A DNA stretch of 64,000 nt from Paracoccus versutus (GCF_000763885.1 NZ_JRKO01000009.1:46063-110062), one strand, 5' to 3'; numbered from the stretch's first letter, positions 8,422-16,331 are shown. The notes: a model not told the origin generated them from the letters alone. Program-made: numbers and translations.

Positions 8422-9645
8422 ATGAGGACCGATTTCGACATCCTGATCGCGGGCGGCGGGCTGAACGGCCCGGCCCTTGCCCTGGCCCTGGCCGATGCCG
8501 GCCTGTCGGTGGCGGTGGCCGACGCCCGCCCCGCCGATGCCCGCGCCGGCGACGCCTTCGACGGCCGCGCCTATGCGCTGGCGCTGGCCTCGCAGCGGCT
8601 GCTGGCCGCGCTGGGGCTGTGGCCCGAGCTGGCGCCGAACGCGCAGGAAATCCGCAAGGTCGAGGCGACGCAGGGCGCGCCGGGCGAAGGCGCCGGCCCC
8701 TTCGGGCTGCATTTCGACGGCGCCGAGCTCGAGGAAGGCCGGCTGGGCTACATGCTCGAGGACCGCTTCCTTTACCGCGCGCTTCTGGCCGCGATGCAGG
8801 GGCGGGTCACGCATCTGCCCGGCCTGTCCGTCACCGGGCAAGAGGCCGAGGGCGCGGCGATCCGCGCCACCCTGTCGGACGGCCGCAGCATCAGCGCCCG
8901 GCTGCTGGTCGGCGCCGACGGGCGGCAATCGGGCGTGGCGGCGCGGGCCGGCATCCGGCGCATCGGCCATGACTATGGCCAGATCGCACTGGTCGCGGCG
9001 GTCGATCACGAATTGCCGCACGAAGGCACCGCGCATCAGTATTTCATGCCCACCGGGCCGCTGGCGATCCTGCCGCTGCCGGGCAATCGCAGCTCGATCG
9101 TCTGGTCCGAGGCCGAGGCCAGTGCCCGCGCGATCATGGAACTGCCGGATGACGAATTCCTGGCGGTGCTGCGCCCGCGCTTCGGCGATTTCCTGGGCGA
9201 GATCCGGCTGGTCGGGCCGCGCTTTTCCTATCCGCTGAACCTGACCCTGGCCGAGCGCTACGTCGCCCCGCGCGTGGCGCTGGTCGGCGATGCGGCGCAT
9301 GGCGTGCATCCCATCGCCGGGCAGGGGCTGAACCTGGGCCTGCGCGATGTGGCGGTGCTGGCCGAAGTGCTGGTCGCCGCCCGCCGCCGCGGCGAGGACA
9401 TCGGCGCCGATCTGGTGCTGGCGCGCTATGAGGACTGGCGCCGGCCCGATGCGACGGCGCTGGCGCTTGGCATGGACGGGGTGAACGCGCTGTTTTCCAA
9501 TGCCAATCCGCTGCTGCGCACCGCGCGCGAGATCGGCATGGGCCTGGTCGATGCCATCCCGCCCCTGCGGCGCGGCTTCATGCGCCAGGCGGCGGGGCTT
9601 AGCCTCGAGCCGATGCCGCGCCTGCTGACCGGGCGGCGGCTTTAG
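8422..9645 (+). CDS. UbiH/Coq6-family FAD-dependent monooxygenase
   Basis: 407-residue flavoprotein hydroxylase. It begins with the Rossmann motif GGGLNGPALALALADAG, has the central Gly-Ala-Asp-Gly-Arg motif (VGADGRQSG) and the second FAD signature GDAAHGVHPIAGQGLNLGLRD, which is diagnostic of the ubiquinone-biosynthesis hydroxylases UbiH/UbiF/UbiI/UbiL. It likely hydroxylates the aromatic ring of an octa- or decaprenyl ubiquinone precursor at the inner membrane. Which ring position cannot be told from motifs. I use the ATG at 8422 directly before the Rossmann fold; the in-frame codon 12 residues earlier adds no family-like sequence. It diverges from the amidase gene. Confidence 0.85.
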   Translation: MRTDFDILIAGGGLNGPALALALADAGLSVAVADARPADARAGDAFDGRAYALALASQRLLAALGLWPELAPNAQEIRKVEATQGAPGEGAGPFGLHFDGAELEEGRLGYMLEDRFLYRALLAAMQGRVTHLPGLSVTGQEAEGAAIRATLSDGRSISARLLVGADGRQSGVAARAGIRRIGHDYGQIALVAAVDHELPHEGTAHQYFMPTGPLAILPLPGNRSSIVWSEAEASARAIMELPDDEFLAVLRPRFGDFLGEIRLVGPRFSYPLNLTLAERYVAPRVALVGDAAHGVHPIAGQGLNLGLRDVAVLAEVLVAARRRGEDIGADLVLARYEDWRRPDATALALGMDGVNALFSNANPLLRTAREIGMGLVDAIPPLRRGFMRQAAGLSLEPMPRLLTGRRL

Positions 9646-9734
9646 GGAACGCTCACGCCTTCGTCAGCGTTGAGGCGCCGCGCATCCAGCGAACGTGATG
9701 TGCAAGTCATTGGAGAATCGGTATCATTCCGCTC

Positions 9735-10331
9735 ATGAAACTGAAGTCGCTCGCCCTTGCGCCCGTCCTGTGCCTGGCCCTGGCCTTTCCCGCCCTGGCC
9801 GAGAAGATCCCGCTGAACGAGATCTCGCGCTATCTCAACAGCCTCAAGACCGCCAAGGCGGATTTCACCCAGGTGAATGCCGACGGCTCGATCTCGACCG
9901 GGGTGGTCTATATCCAGCGCCCGCAGCGGGTGCGCTTCGAATACAAGGGCGACCGCACGCTGGTCATGGCCTCGGCCGGCAACGTCGCCGTGTTCGACGG
10001 CAAGACGCGCGGTGCGCCGCAGCAATACCCGCTGTCCAAGACGCCGCTGTCGCTGATCCTGGCGCCCAACATCGACCTGAGCCGGGCGCGCATGGTCACA
10101 GGCTATGCCGAGAAGAAGAACACCACCGTCGTCACCGCGCAGGATCCGCAGCATCCCGAATACGGCAATATCCAGATGGTCTTTACCGCCAATCCGACCC
10201 AGCTGCGGCAATGGGTGGTGACCGACGACACCGGCAAGCGGACCACGGTGATCCTGGGCGACATGCAGACCGGGATGAGCTTTCCCGCCTCGACCTTCGC
10301 CATCCAGAACGAGATCGCCCGCCGGCAATAG
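9735..10331 (+). CDS. lolA: Outer-membrane lipoprotein carrier protein LolA
   Basis: 198-residue periplasmic chaperone that takes lipoproteins from LolCDE to the outer membrane. It has a clear signal peptide cleaved after Ala-Leu-Ala near residue 22, then the LolA-type half-barrel, seen as the KTAKADFTQ motif, the basic-aromatic strand RPQRVRFEYKG and the repeating amphipathic strands to the end. Length matches the family. It is monocistronic here: it follows the UbiH-type gene after 89 bases and is convergent with the next gene, whose stop is only 14 bases away. Confidence 0.93.
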   Translation: MKLKSLALAPVLCLALAFPALAEKIPLNEISRYLNSLKTAKADFTQVNADGSISTGVVYIQRPQRVRFEYKGDRTLVMASAGNVAVFDGKTRGAPQQYPLSKTPLSLILAPNIDLSRARMVTGYAEKKNTTVVTAQDPQHPEYGNIQMVFTANPTQLRQWVVTDDTGKRTTVILGDMQTGMSFPASTFAIQNEIARRQ

Positions 10332-10345
10332 GCGGGCGAACCCGG

Positions 10346-10924
10346 TCAGCGGCAGGAGGCAAGCTGGCTGCGATAGGCCTCGGACCGGGCCTGGACCTTG
10401 CCGGCCACGCCCATCAGCCAGGGCTTCGAATTGTGCGAGCCCCTGGCAAAGCCCGAGCGGCCCTCGTGATAGGCCAGGTATTGCGAGGCGGCGTCCCATT
10501 TGGAAATGCCCAGCACCCGCGCCGAATCGTTCATGTACCAGCCCATGAAATCGGTGGCGTCGCGGATATTGTCGCGCCGGGCGCGGCGGTTGCCGGTCTG
10601 CTTGCGGTAATCGTCCCAGGTGCTGTCCAGCGCCTGGCTGTAGCCATAGGCCGAGCTTTGCCGGCCGATCGGAATGATGCCCAGCGCATATTGATGCGGC
10701 GTGCGGGCATTGCCGATGAATTTCGATTCCTGGTGGATCGTCGCCATCTGCACATGCACCGGCACCCCCCAGCGCCGCTCGGTCGCCTTCATCGCACGCA
10801 TGTAGGCGGGCCGTTCGGCCGCGATGGCGCAGGCGCTTTCCAGATTGCGCGGCGCCTTGTAGTTCCCGCCCCCTCCGCAAGAGGCCACCAGCCCGACGAT
10901 GGCGAGCTTGAGAAACCTGTTCAT
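10346..10924 (-). CDS. Lytic transglycosylase-like lipoprotein
   Basis: 192-residue predicted lipoprotein. The signal peptide ends in VASC (Cys about 16), followed by four glycines. The mature part resembles the lysozyme-like SLT fold: ATIHQESKF carries the expected catalytic glutamate, and SAYGYSQALDSTWDDY matches the SLT segment that follows it. It would cleave peptidoglycan glycan strands from the inner face of the outer membrane. It is shorter than Slt/MltC-type enzymes, so it may be a minimal catalytic domain. The ATG at 10924 has GAGGG at the right spacing. It is close behind modC but has a possible promoter of its own. Confidence 0.75.
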   Translation of the reverse strand: MNRFLKLAIVGLVASCGGGGNYKAPRNLESACAIAAERPAYMRAMKATERRWGVPVHVQMATIHQESKFIGNARTPHQYALGIIPIGRQSSAYGYSQALDSTWDDYRKQTGNRRARRDNIRDATDFMGWYMNDSARVLGISKWDAASQYLAYHEGRSGFARGSHNSKPWLMGVAGKVQARSEAYRSQLASCR

Positions 10925-10949
10925 ACTGCCCTCATGTTTTTTGCGGGCA

Positions 10950-10978
10950 GGATAAGCGCAATCCGGGGCGAGGCGCAA
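10950..10978 (-). promoter_or_regulatory. Candidate promoter for the transglycosylase-like lipoprotein
   Basis: TTGCGC (top 10973-10978) and TTATCC (top 10950-10955) are spaced by 17 bases on the minus strand, 26 bases upstream of the ATG and inside the gap after modC. Confidence 0.3.
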
Positions 10979-10998
10979 ATGACAAAGGCTCGACCGTC

Positions 10999-12054
10999 CT
11001 AGCTGGGCAGGACCGAAACCGATTTCACGATGGCGTGGCAGGCGGTTCCCGGCTGCAATTCCAGCGCCTTGACCGAGCGCAGCGTGACCTGCGCAAGCAT
11101 CCGCTCATGCTGCGCGCCCTGCCCCAGCGCCAGTTGCACCAGCCCGCCCTCGACGCAGGTCACAGTGACCGGCAGCAGATTGAGCGCCGACAGGCCCCGC
11201 GGCGCCTCGCGCGCCAGGATCACCTCATGCGCCAGGATGCGCAGCCGCAGCGCCTGCCCCGGCGCCAGGTCCAGTCCGGGCAGCAGCATCGGCCCGCCGG
11301 CGGTGGCGACCCGGACCATGCCGTCGGGTTCGCGCGCCTCGACCGTGGCGCGGATCAGCGCCCCCGCCTCGCGCGCGCCCAGCTGCGGGGCCAGTTCGGG
11401 ATCGGCCAGGATCGCGGCCAGCGGGCCGGAATGGACCACCCGCCCCTGCCGCATCAGCACCACCGTCGTCGCCAGCCGCAGCACCTCGGGCACCGAATGG
11501 CTGACATAGAGGATCGGCAGCCGGATCTCGTCCCGCAGGCGTTCCAGCCAGGGCATGATCTCGGCCTTGCGCGCCTCGTCCAGCGCCGCCAGCGGCTCGT
11601 CCATGACCAGCAGCGCCGGATCCGACAACAGCGCGCGCCCGATGGCCACGCGCTGGCGTTCGCCGCCCGACAGCGTGCCGGGGCGGCGATGCAGCAGGGG
11701 CTCCAGCGCCAGCATCCCGGTGATGCGGTCGAAGTCCCGCGCCGCCCCGCGCCGCCAGCGCGAGGGATAGCGCAGGTTCGCCGCCACCGTCATATGCGGG
11801 AACAGCCGCGCGTCCTGGAACACGCAGCCGATGCGCCGGGCCTGCGGCGAAAGGTTGGTCCTGCCGTCGAACAGCACCCGCCCGTCCAGTGCGATGCGGC
11901 CCTGGTCGGGGCGCAACAGCCCGGCGATGGCGTTGATCGCCGTGCTCTTGCCGCAGCCCGAGGGGCCGAACAGCGCCGTCACCCCGCCCGGTGCCTGGAA
12001 GGCGACATCAAGCGAAAGCCCAGGAAAATCGTGGCGAAAGGCGACCTCCAGCAT
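10999..12054 (-). CDS. modC: Molybdate ABC transporter ATP-binding protein ModC
   Basis: 351-residue ATPase that powers molybdate import with ModB and ModA. Walker A is GPSGCGKS near residue 32, the ABC signature is LSGGERQR, and Walker B is LLVMDEPLAALD. The C-terminal ~65 residues (from LSALNLLPV) form a Mop/TOBE domain that binds oxyanion and can inhibit transport, the hallmark of ModC against other ABC ATPases. The start is the ATG that shares one base with the modB stop (TGATG). Confidence 0.95.
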   Translation of the reverse strand: MLEVAFRHDFPGLSLDVAFQAPGGVTALFGPSGCGKSTAINAIAGLLRPDQGRIALDGRVLFDGRTNLSPQARRIGCVFQDARLFPHMTVAANLRYPSRWRRGAARDFDRITGMLALEPLLHRRPGTLSGGERQRVAIGRALLSDPALLVMDEPLAALDEARKAEIMPWLERLRDEIRLPILYVSHSVPEVLRLATTVVLMRQGRVVHSGPLAAILADPELAPQLGAREAGALIRATVEAREPDGMVRVATAGGPMLLPGLDLAPGQALRLRILAHEVILAREAPRGLSALNLLPVTVTCVEGGLVQLALGQGAQHERMLAQVTLRSVKALELQPGTACHAIVKSVSVLPS

Positions 12055-12770
12055 CAGGCCCGCCCCTCGGCGCGCCCATTCATGCGCGCGGTCATGCGCC
12101 AGGCCAGCCATTCCGACACCAGCACCGCCCCCATGGCGATCACGACCGAGACCAGCACCAGCCGCAGCGCCGCTGCATCGCCCGAAGGCACCTGCAACAG
12201 CGCATAGATGGCCGAGGGCAGCGTCTGCGTCTGGCCGGGAATGTTCGAGACGAAGGTGATGGTGGCGCCGAACTCGCCCATCGCCTTGGCAAAGCCCAGC
12301 GTCGCCCCGGCCAGGATCGCGGGCAGGATCAGCGGCAGCGTCACGGTCACGAAGATCCAGGCCCGCGGCGCGCCCAGCGTGGCGGCCGCCTGTTCAAGCT
12401 TTGGGTCCACCGCCTCGAATCCCAGGCGGATGGCGCGCACCATCAGTGGAAAGCTCATGATGCCGCAGGCCAGCGCCGCGCCGGTCCAGCGAAAGGCAAA
12501 GACGATGCCCAGCGGTTTCAGCAGGCTGCCCACCGGCCCCTGCGTGCCGAACGTGACCAGCAACAGGTAGCCGGTGACGACCGGCGGCAGGATCAGCGGC
12601 AGGTGGACGATGCCGCTCAGCAGCCCATGCCCCGGAAAGCGCCGCCGGGCCAGCAGCCAGGCGACGGCGACGGCCGGCGGCAGGCCGGCCAGCGTGGCGA
12701 CGGCGGCGACCCGCAGGGACAGCCGCACGGCCTGCCACTCCTGGGGGCCAAGCCAATCGGTCGGGATCAT
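12054..12770 (-). CDS. modB: Molybdate ABC transporter permease ModB
   Basis: 238-residue inner-membrane permease with about five or six hydrophobic segments. The cytoplasmic EAA loop is seen as EQAAATLGAPRAWIFVTVTLPLI (given here as EQAAATLGAPRA...LPLI), the ModC contact. It overlaps modA by an ATGA junction and modC by one base, so all three are translated from one message. Length and order modA-modB-modC match the family. Confidence 0.95.
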   Translation of the reverse strand: MIPTDWLGPQEWQAVRLSLRVAAVATLAGLPPAVAVAWLLARRRFPGHGLLSGIVHLPLILPPVVTGYLLLVTFGTQGPVGSLLKPLGIVFAFRWTGAALACGIMSFPLMVRAIRLGFEAVDPKLEQAAATLGAPRAWIFVTVTLPLILPAILAGATLGFAKAMGEFGATITFVSNIPGQTQTLPSAIYALLQVPSGDAAALRLVLVSVVIAMGAVLVSEWLAWRMTARMNGRAEGRA

Positions 12771-13507
12771 TGCGTGACGGTAAAGCCTTGCGATTCAAAG
12801 ACCGACCTTGCCGGTTCCTGCGACAGGCTGTCAAGAAAGGCCGCCGCCTGCGGCGTATCGGCCCCCGTCGTCACCGCGGCGGGATAGGTGATCTTTTCAT
12901 GGCTGTCGACCGGGAAGGTCGCGACCACGCCCACGCCCGGCTCGGCCACGGCATCGCTGCCATAGACGATGCCCAGCGGCGCCTCGCCGGTGGCGACCAG
13001 CTTCAGCGCGGCGCGGACGTTGTCGGCCTGGGCCACCTGGCCCTCGACCTGATCCCACAGGCCCAGCGAGGTCAGCGCCTCCTTGCCGTATTGCCCCGCG
13101 GGGACGGAATCGACCATCGCCATGGCCAGCTTGCCGTCGCCCAGCAGGCCGGGCAGTTCGGTCACGGGCGCCTCGGCCGGCTTGCCGGTGCCGACCAGCA
13201 CCAGCGTATTGCCCAGCAGGTCGCGGCGCGTCGCCGGGTCGATGTCGCCCGACTCCTGCACCGCATCCATCCACGAACTCGAGGCCGAGATGAACAGGTC
13301 CGCCGGCGCGCCCTCCTGGATCTGCTTGGCAAGCTGCGAACTGCCGGCATAGGAGATCACCACCGTATCGCCATGGCTTTCCTGCCAGGTGGCGGCGATC
13401 TCGTCCAGCGCGTCCTTGAGGCTGGCGGCGGCGAAGATGGTGATCTCGTCGGCCTGGGCGGCAGGCGCAAGCGCGATCAGGGCGGCGGCAAGGAAAGACA
13501 GGCGCAT
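12767..13507 (-). CDS. modA: Molybdate-binding periplasmic protein ModA
   Basis: 246-residue solute-binding protein. A Sec signal peptide ends near residue 19 (Ala-Gln-Ala). The mature sequence opens with the ModA strand ITIFAAASLKDALDEI, then SYAGSSQLAKQI and DLFISASSSWM, whose serines bind the molybdate or tungstate oxyanion. It is the first gene of modABC, 66 bases after the modE-like gene, with a Mo-box-like inverted repeat in between. Molybdenum supply would serve nitrate reductase and other molybdopterin enzymes in such an organism. Confidence 0.94.
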   Translation of the reverse strand: MRLSFLAAALIALAPAAQADEITIFAAASLKDALDEIAATWQESHGDTVVISYAGSSQLAKQIQEGAPADLFISASSSWMDAVQESGDIDPATRRDLLGNTLVLVGTGKPAEAPVTELPGLLGDGKLAMAMVDSVPAGQYGKEALTSLGLWDQVEGQVAQADNVRAALKLVATGEAPLGIVYGSDAVAEPGVGVVATFPVDSHEKITYPAAVTTGADTPQAAAFLDSLSQEPARSVFESQGFTVTQ

Positions 13508-13521
13508 CGGGCGGGTCCATT

Positions 13522-13545
13522 CGTTGTGTCTGGATGGACATAACC
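13522..13545. promoter_or_regulatory. Candidate ModE-binding Mo-box before modA
   Basis: CGTTGTGT and ACATAACC are separated by eight bases and form an imperfect inverted repeat (six of eight positions paired). The arms and the spacing resemble the known ModE operator form CGTTATAT-N8-ACATAACG. It sits 15 bases upstream of the modA ATG, where bound repressor would block modABC expression when molybdate is plentiful. Confidence 0.55.
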
Positions 13546-13573
13546 AGCCATTGCCCGTGCTGGCAACCGTTAT

Positions 13574-13930
13574 TTACGCCGAAGCAGATCGCTGCCCCGC
13601 ACGCAGCCGCCCCAGCTCTGCGGCGCCCTGGTCACGCAGCAGCACCTCCAGCGCGCGGTAGTCGGCCAGCACCTGCCGGCCGCGCTCGGTCAGCTGGGCG
13701 CCGCCGCCATGGGCGCCGCCGCGGCTGCTGTCGACCAGGGGTGCGGCAAAATGCGCATTCATCTCTTCGACCAGCGACCAGGCGCGGCGATAGCTCATCC
13801 CCATGCGCCGCCCGGCGGCCGAGATCGAGCCCTCGTCGTCGATGGCCTGCAGCAGGTCGGCCTTGCCGCGGCCAAAGGTCAGGCCGGATTCGAAATGCAG
13901 GCGCAGGCTGATGCGGGGATCCTGGGTCAT
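13574..13930 (-). CDS. ModE-like winged-helix regulator, DNA-binding domain only
   Basis: 118-residue regulator. Residues about 10-100 match the N-terminal LysR-like winged helix of ModE: RLHFESGLTFGRGKADLL, then GSISAAGRRMGMSYRRAW, the recognition-helix region, then the GGGAQLTERG wing. The two C-terminal Mop domains of E. coli ModE, which sense molybdate, are absent, so ligand sensing must come from elsewhere or the protein works through another partner. It lies just upstream of modABC in the same direction. An alternative ATG two codons earlier (13936) is possible. It probably controls modABC through the inverted repeat at 13522-13545. Confidence 0.8.
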   Translation of the reverse strand: MTQDPRISLRLHFESGLTFGRGKADLLQAIDDEGSISAAGRRMGMSYRRAWSLVEEMNAHFAAPLVDSSRGGAHGGGAQLTERGRQVLADYRALEVLLRDQGAAELGRLRAGQRSASA

Positions 13931-14036
13931 GGCCATATTCTGCCGTCTTTCCGCAAGGTCGCAAGGGGGCGGGTCTTTTCGATGTGCTATCGCGGCTCTA
14001 GCAGTAACATCATGCCAACGGCAATCGGGGGGAATC

Positions 14037-15218
14037 ATGTCCGACAATGAAATCGTCATCCTGTCCGGGGCGCGCACCGCCATCGGCACCTTCGGCGGCA
14101 GCCTGGCCGGCGTGCCGCCGATCCAGCTGGCCGCGACCGCGACCCGCGCCGCGATCGAGCGCGCCGGCATCGGCCCCGAGCGCATCGGCACCGTGGTCTT
14201 CGGCCATGTGCTGAACACCGAGCCGCGCGACATGTACCTGTCGCGCGTGGCGATGCTGGAAGCCGGGGTGCCCGACACCACGCCGGCGATGAACGTGAAC
14301 CGGCTCTGCGGCTCGGGGGCGCAGGCCATCGTCTCGGCCACGCAGGCGCTGATGCTGGGCGACGCCGATTTCGCCGTGGCGGGCGGCGCGGAATCGATGA
14401 GCCGCGCGCCCTATGCCGTGCCCGCCGCGCGCTTCGGCGCCAAGATGGGCGACGTGCAGATGCTGGACATGATGGTCGGCGCGCTGACCTGCCCGATGGG
14501 CACCGGTCATATGGGGGTGACGGCGGAAAACGTCGCGCGCGAACATGACATTTCGCGCCAGGCGCAGGACGAATTCGCGCTGGAAAGCCAGAAACGCGCA
14601 GCCGCCGCCATCGCCGAGGGCCGCTTCAGGGAGCAGATCGTCCCCATCGAGATCAAGACCCGCAAGGGCGTGGTCACCTTCGACACCGACGAGCATCCGA
14701 AGGCGACCGACCTGGAGAAACTGGCCGGGCTGAAGGCGGTGTTCCAGAAGGACGGCACGGTGACGGCCGGCAATGCCTCGGGCATCAACGACGGCGCGGG
14801 GGCGCTGGTGCTGGCGCGGGCCGAAGCGGCGCAAGCGGCGGGCGCCAAGCCGCTGTTCCGCATCCTCGGCCATGCCGTGGCCGGCGTGCGCCCCGAGGTC
14901 ATGGGCATCGGCCCGGTCCCGGCCGTCGAGGCGCTGCTGAAGCGCACCGGCCTGAAGGCCGGTGATTTCGACGTGATCGAATCGAACGAGGCCTTTGCCG
15001 CCCAGGCACTGGCGGTGAACAAGGGCCTCGGCCTCGACCCCGCCAGGGTGAACCCGAACGGCGGCGCCATCGCCTTGGGCCACCCGGTCGGCGCGACCGG
15101 CGCCATCATCACCGTGAAGGCGATGTATGAACTGATGCGCACCGGCGGCAGCAAGGGGCTGATCACCATGTGCATCGGCGGCGGCCAGGGCATCGCGCTG
15201 GCCATCGAACGCCTCTGA
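14037..15218 (+). CDS. bktB: Acetyl-CoA acetyltransferase / beta-ketothiolase (BktB-like)
   Basis: 393-residue biosynthetic-type thiolase that condenses acetyl-CoA (or acetyl- and propionyl-CoA) to 3-ketoacyl-CoA, feeding polyhydroxyalkanoate or degrading ketone bodies. The nucleophilic Cys91 lies in VNRLCGSGAQ, the His in GGAIALGHPVGATGA and the second Cys in MCIGGGQG, all intact. The motifs TEPRDMYL and GGAESMSRAPY are typical of BktB-like rather than FadA-like enzymes. The ATG at 14037 has a GGGGGG-A Shine-Dalgarno sequence. It stands alone, without phaB, divergent from the modE-like gene and followed by a strong terminator. Confidence 0.92.
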   Translation: MSDNEIVILSGARTAIGTFGGSLAGVPPIQLAATATRAAIERAGIGPERIGTVVFGHVLNTEPRDMYLSRVAMLEAGVPDTTPAMNVNRLCGSGAQAIVSATQALMLGDADFAVAGGAESMSRAPYAVPAARFGAKMGDVQMLDMMVGALTCPMGTGHMGVTAENVAREHDISRQAQDEFALESQKRAAAAIAEGRFREQIVPIEIKTRKGVVTFDTDEHPKATDLEKLAGLKAVFQKDGTVTAGNASGINDGAGALVLARAEAAQAAGAKPLFRILGHAVAGVRPEVMGIGPVPAVEALLKRTGLKAGDFDVIESNEAFAAQALAVNKGLGLDPARVNPNGGAIALGHPVGATGAIITVKAMYELMRTGGSKGLITMCIGGGQGIALAIERL

Positions 15219-15230
15219 GCCTGCGTTGAC

Positions 15231-15258
15231 GACCCGGCCCTCAGCTGGGCCGGGTCTT
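15231..15258 (+). terminator. Terminator after the thiolase gene
   Basis: A perfect 10-bp stem GACCCGGCCC/GGGCCGGGTC (15231-15240 with 15247-15256, loop TCAGCT) starts 13 bases after the thiolase stop and is followed by TTC. It lacks a long T-tract but is very stable. Confidence 0.65.
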
Positions 15259-15277
15259 CGGCTGCACTGTCGCATGA

Positions 15278-15328
15278 GTATTTGGGGAACGAAGAAGCGC
15301 AGGCCCGGCTTCTTCGTTCCATAAATAC
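15278..15328. repeat. Long 21-bp inverted repeat
   Basis: Arms 15278-15298 and 15308-15328 pair at 19 of 21 positions around a nine-base loop. The arm core is GGAACGAAGAAGC. The element lies between the thiolase terminator and the structured region at 15386-15600. It resembles the short palindromic elements scattered in Rhodobacteraceae intergenic DNA, which is from memory and needs a genome search. Confidence 0.75.
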
Positions 15329-15385
15329 CCGAACTGCCTTTCACGCTTCGCCAAGCATGCCCTGCATGCGCGAATGCCGAAGCAG

Positions 15386-15424
15386 CGGAAAATGGAACGG
15401 GCCGCCCCCCTGGAGAACGGCCCG
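15386..15424 (-). terminator. Candidate intrinsic terminator of a short minus-strand RNA
   Basis: A 7-bp perfect stem (15398-15404 with 15418-15424) is followed on the minus strand by TTCCATTTT. It lies about 75 bases beyond the stop of the candidate 18-codon ORF. Confidence 0.45.
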
Positions 15425-15500
15425 CGAGATCCACGGAGATGGTCCGGTTAGGGTTGGTGCCCACCGTCCCAGCCAGGGTTTACGACCCTTGGGGCTGCCC

Positions 15501-15557
15501 TCAGGCCACGGCCCCCCTGACTGTCCCGACACCTCTCTCCAATATCACTCTCGACAC
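15501..15557 (-). CDS. Candidate 18-codon ORF with an extended Shine-Dalgarno sequence
   Basis: A GTG-started frame of 18 codons encodes MSRVILERGVGTVRGAVA and ends in TGA. Seven bases upstream of the GTG is GAAAGGAGGTGGTCC (top 15559-15573), complementary to the 3' end of alphaproteobacterial 16S rRNA at all but one position. The ORF is followed by small hairpins and a candidate terminator, so it may be a leader peptide, a short independent protein or a ribosome-binding RNA. It lies 62 bases after the stop of the queuosine-precursor transporter gene on the same strand. I do not recognise the peptide. Confidence 0.4.
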   Translation of the reverse strand: MSRVILERGVGTVRGAVA

Positions 15558-15619
15558 TGGACCACCTCCTTTCAATAAGTTGCCTTATGGGGTCCAGCCT
15601 GCCACAGAACCTTTAACAG

Positions 15620-16234
15620 TCAATGAATTTGCGCGCGGCGCTGGATCAAATTTCCGACGACGATGCGGAAGGGCACGAGCGCCAGGACTGCCTGCGCAAG
15701 CTTCACCCCGCAGTCGGCCACTGCCAGCGAAACCCACAGCGGCTGGACAGGCCCCTGGCCCAGCAGCGGAACCAGTTCATTTGCCCAGGAAACATCGTCC
15801 GCCGGGAAGATCGGCGTCAGCTGCGAGGCAAAGGCGATGCTGAAGAAAACGGCAGTGTCGAGGATCGAACCGGCGACGCTGGCCGCCAGGGGTGGTAGCC
15901 ACCAGTTGTATTTTCGCAACTGGTTGAAGACCGAGATGTCCATCAGCTGCGCCGAAAGGAAGGCCGCGCCCGAGGCTATGGCGATGCGCAGCGTGGTCTT
16001 GTCCAGCCCCGCGGCCACGACCGAGCACAGCACGCCGGTCACGAAGCCGGCATAGACCACCTTGCGCGCGGCGGCCGGGCCATAGACCCGGTTCATGATG
16101 TCGGTCACGAGGAAGGCGACCGGATAGGTCAACGCCCCCCAGGTCAGCCAGGAGCCCAGCAGATGCTGGACCAGGATGTTCGAGGCCACCACGACGGCGG
16201 CCATGGCGATGACGCCGGGAAGGATACGGGACAT
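15620..16234 (-). CDS. Queuosine precursor transporter (YhhQ/VUT family)
   Basis: 204-residue inner-membrane protein with five or six membrane segments. It carries the family features WGALTYPVAFLVTDIMNR and the late AVADCGVKLAQAVLALVPFR segment of the YhhQ/DUF165 family, which imports preQ0 or preQ1 for queuosine tRNA modification. The ATG at 16234 is chosen because the membrane part starts there; a longer frame upstream is proline/arginine-rich and non-coding in character. A promoter-like TTGACA lies about 80 bases upstream. The 57-base gap before the ATG carries a GCCCCGACGGGGC hairpin, but I could not fit it to a preQ1 riboswitch. Confidence 0.85.
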   Translation of the reverse strand: MSRILPGVIAMAAVVVASNILVQHLLGSWLTWGALTYPVAFLVTDIMNRVYGPAAARKVVYAGFVTGVLCSVVAAGLDKTTLRIAIASGAAFLSAQLMDISVFNQLRKYNWWLPPLAASVAGSILDTAVFFSIAFASQLTPIFPADDVSWANELVPLLGQGPVQPLWVSLAVADCGVKLAQAVLALVPFRIVVGNLIQRRAQIH

Positions 16235-16290
16235 GTCTGGTTTTCCGTTTTGGCAAGGTCGCGGAGACTCGGCCCCGTCGGGGCAAGGCC

Positions 16291-16318
16291 GCATAAGCCC
16301 GCCGGGCCCTTCTGTCAA
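16291..16318 (-). promoter_or_regulatory. Candidate promoter of the queuosine-precursor transporter
   Basis: A perfect -35 TTGACA (top 16313-16318) and TTATGC (top 16291-16296) are spaced by 16 bases on the minus strand, 57 bases before the ATG and just beyond the upstream hydrolase stop. Confidence 0.5.
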
Positions 16319-16331
16319 CGGGCTTGCGGGT

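Noticed and set aside
8361..8972. Alternative frames overlapping the UbiH-type gene
   Set aside because: Arg/Gly/Pro-rich translations without motifs; the chosen frame has both FAD signatures.
15439..15843. Plus-strand frame across the structured intergenic region and the transporter end
   Set aside because: It has no Shine-Dalgarno sequence and no recognisable family, and runs antisense to the transporter gene.
16235..16290. preQ1 riboswitch before the queuosine-precursor transporter
   Set aside because: A GC hairpin is present and the gene product would fit, but I could not align the preQ1-I, -II or -III core and A-rich tail.
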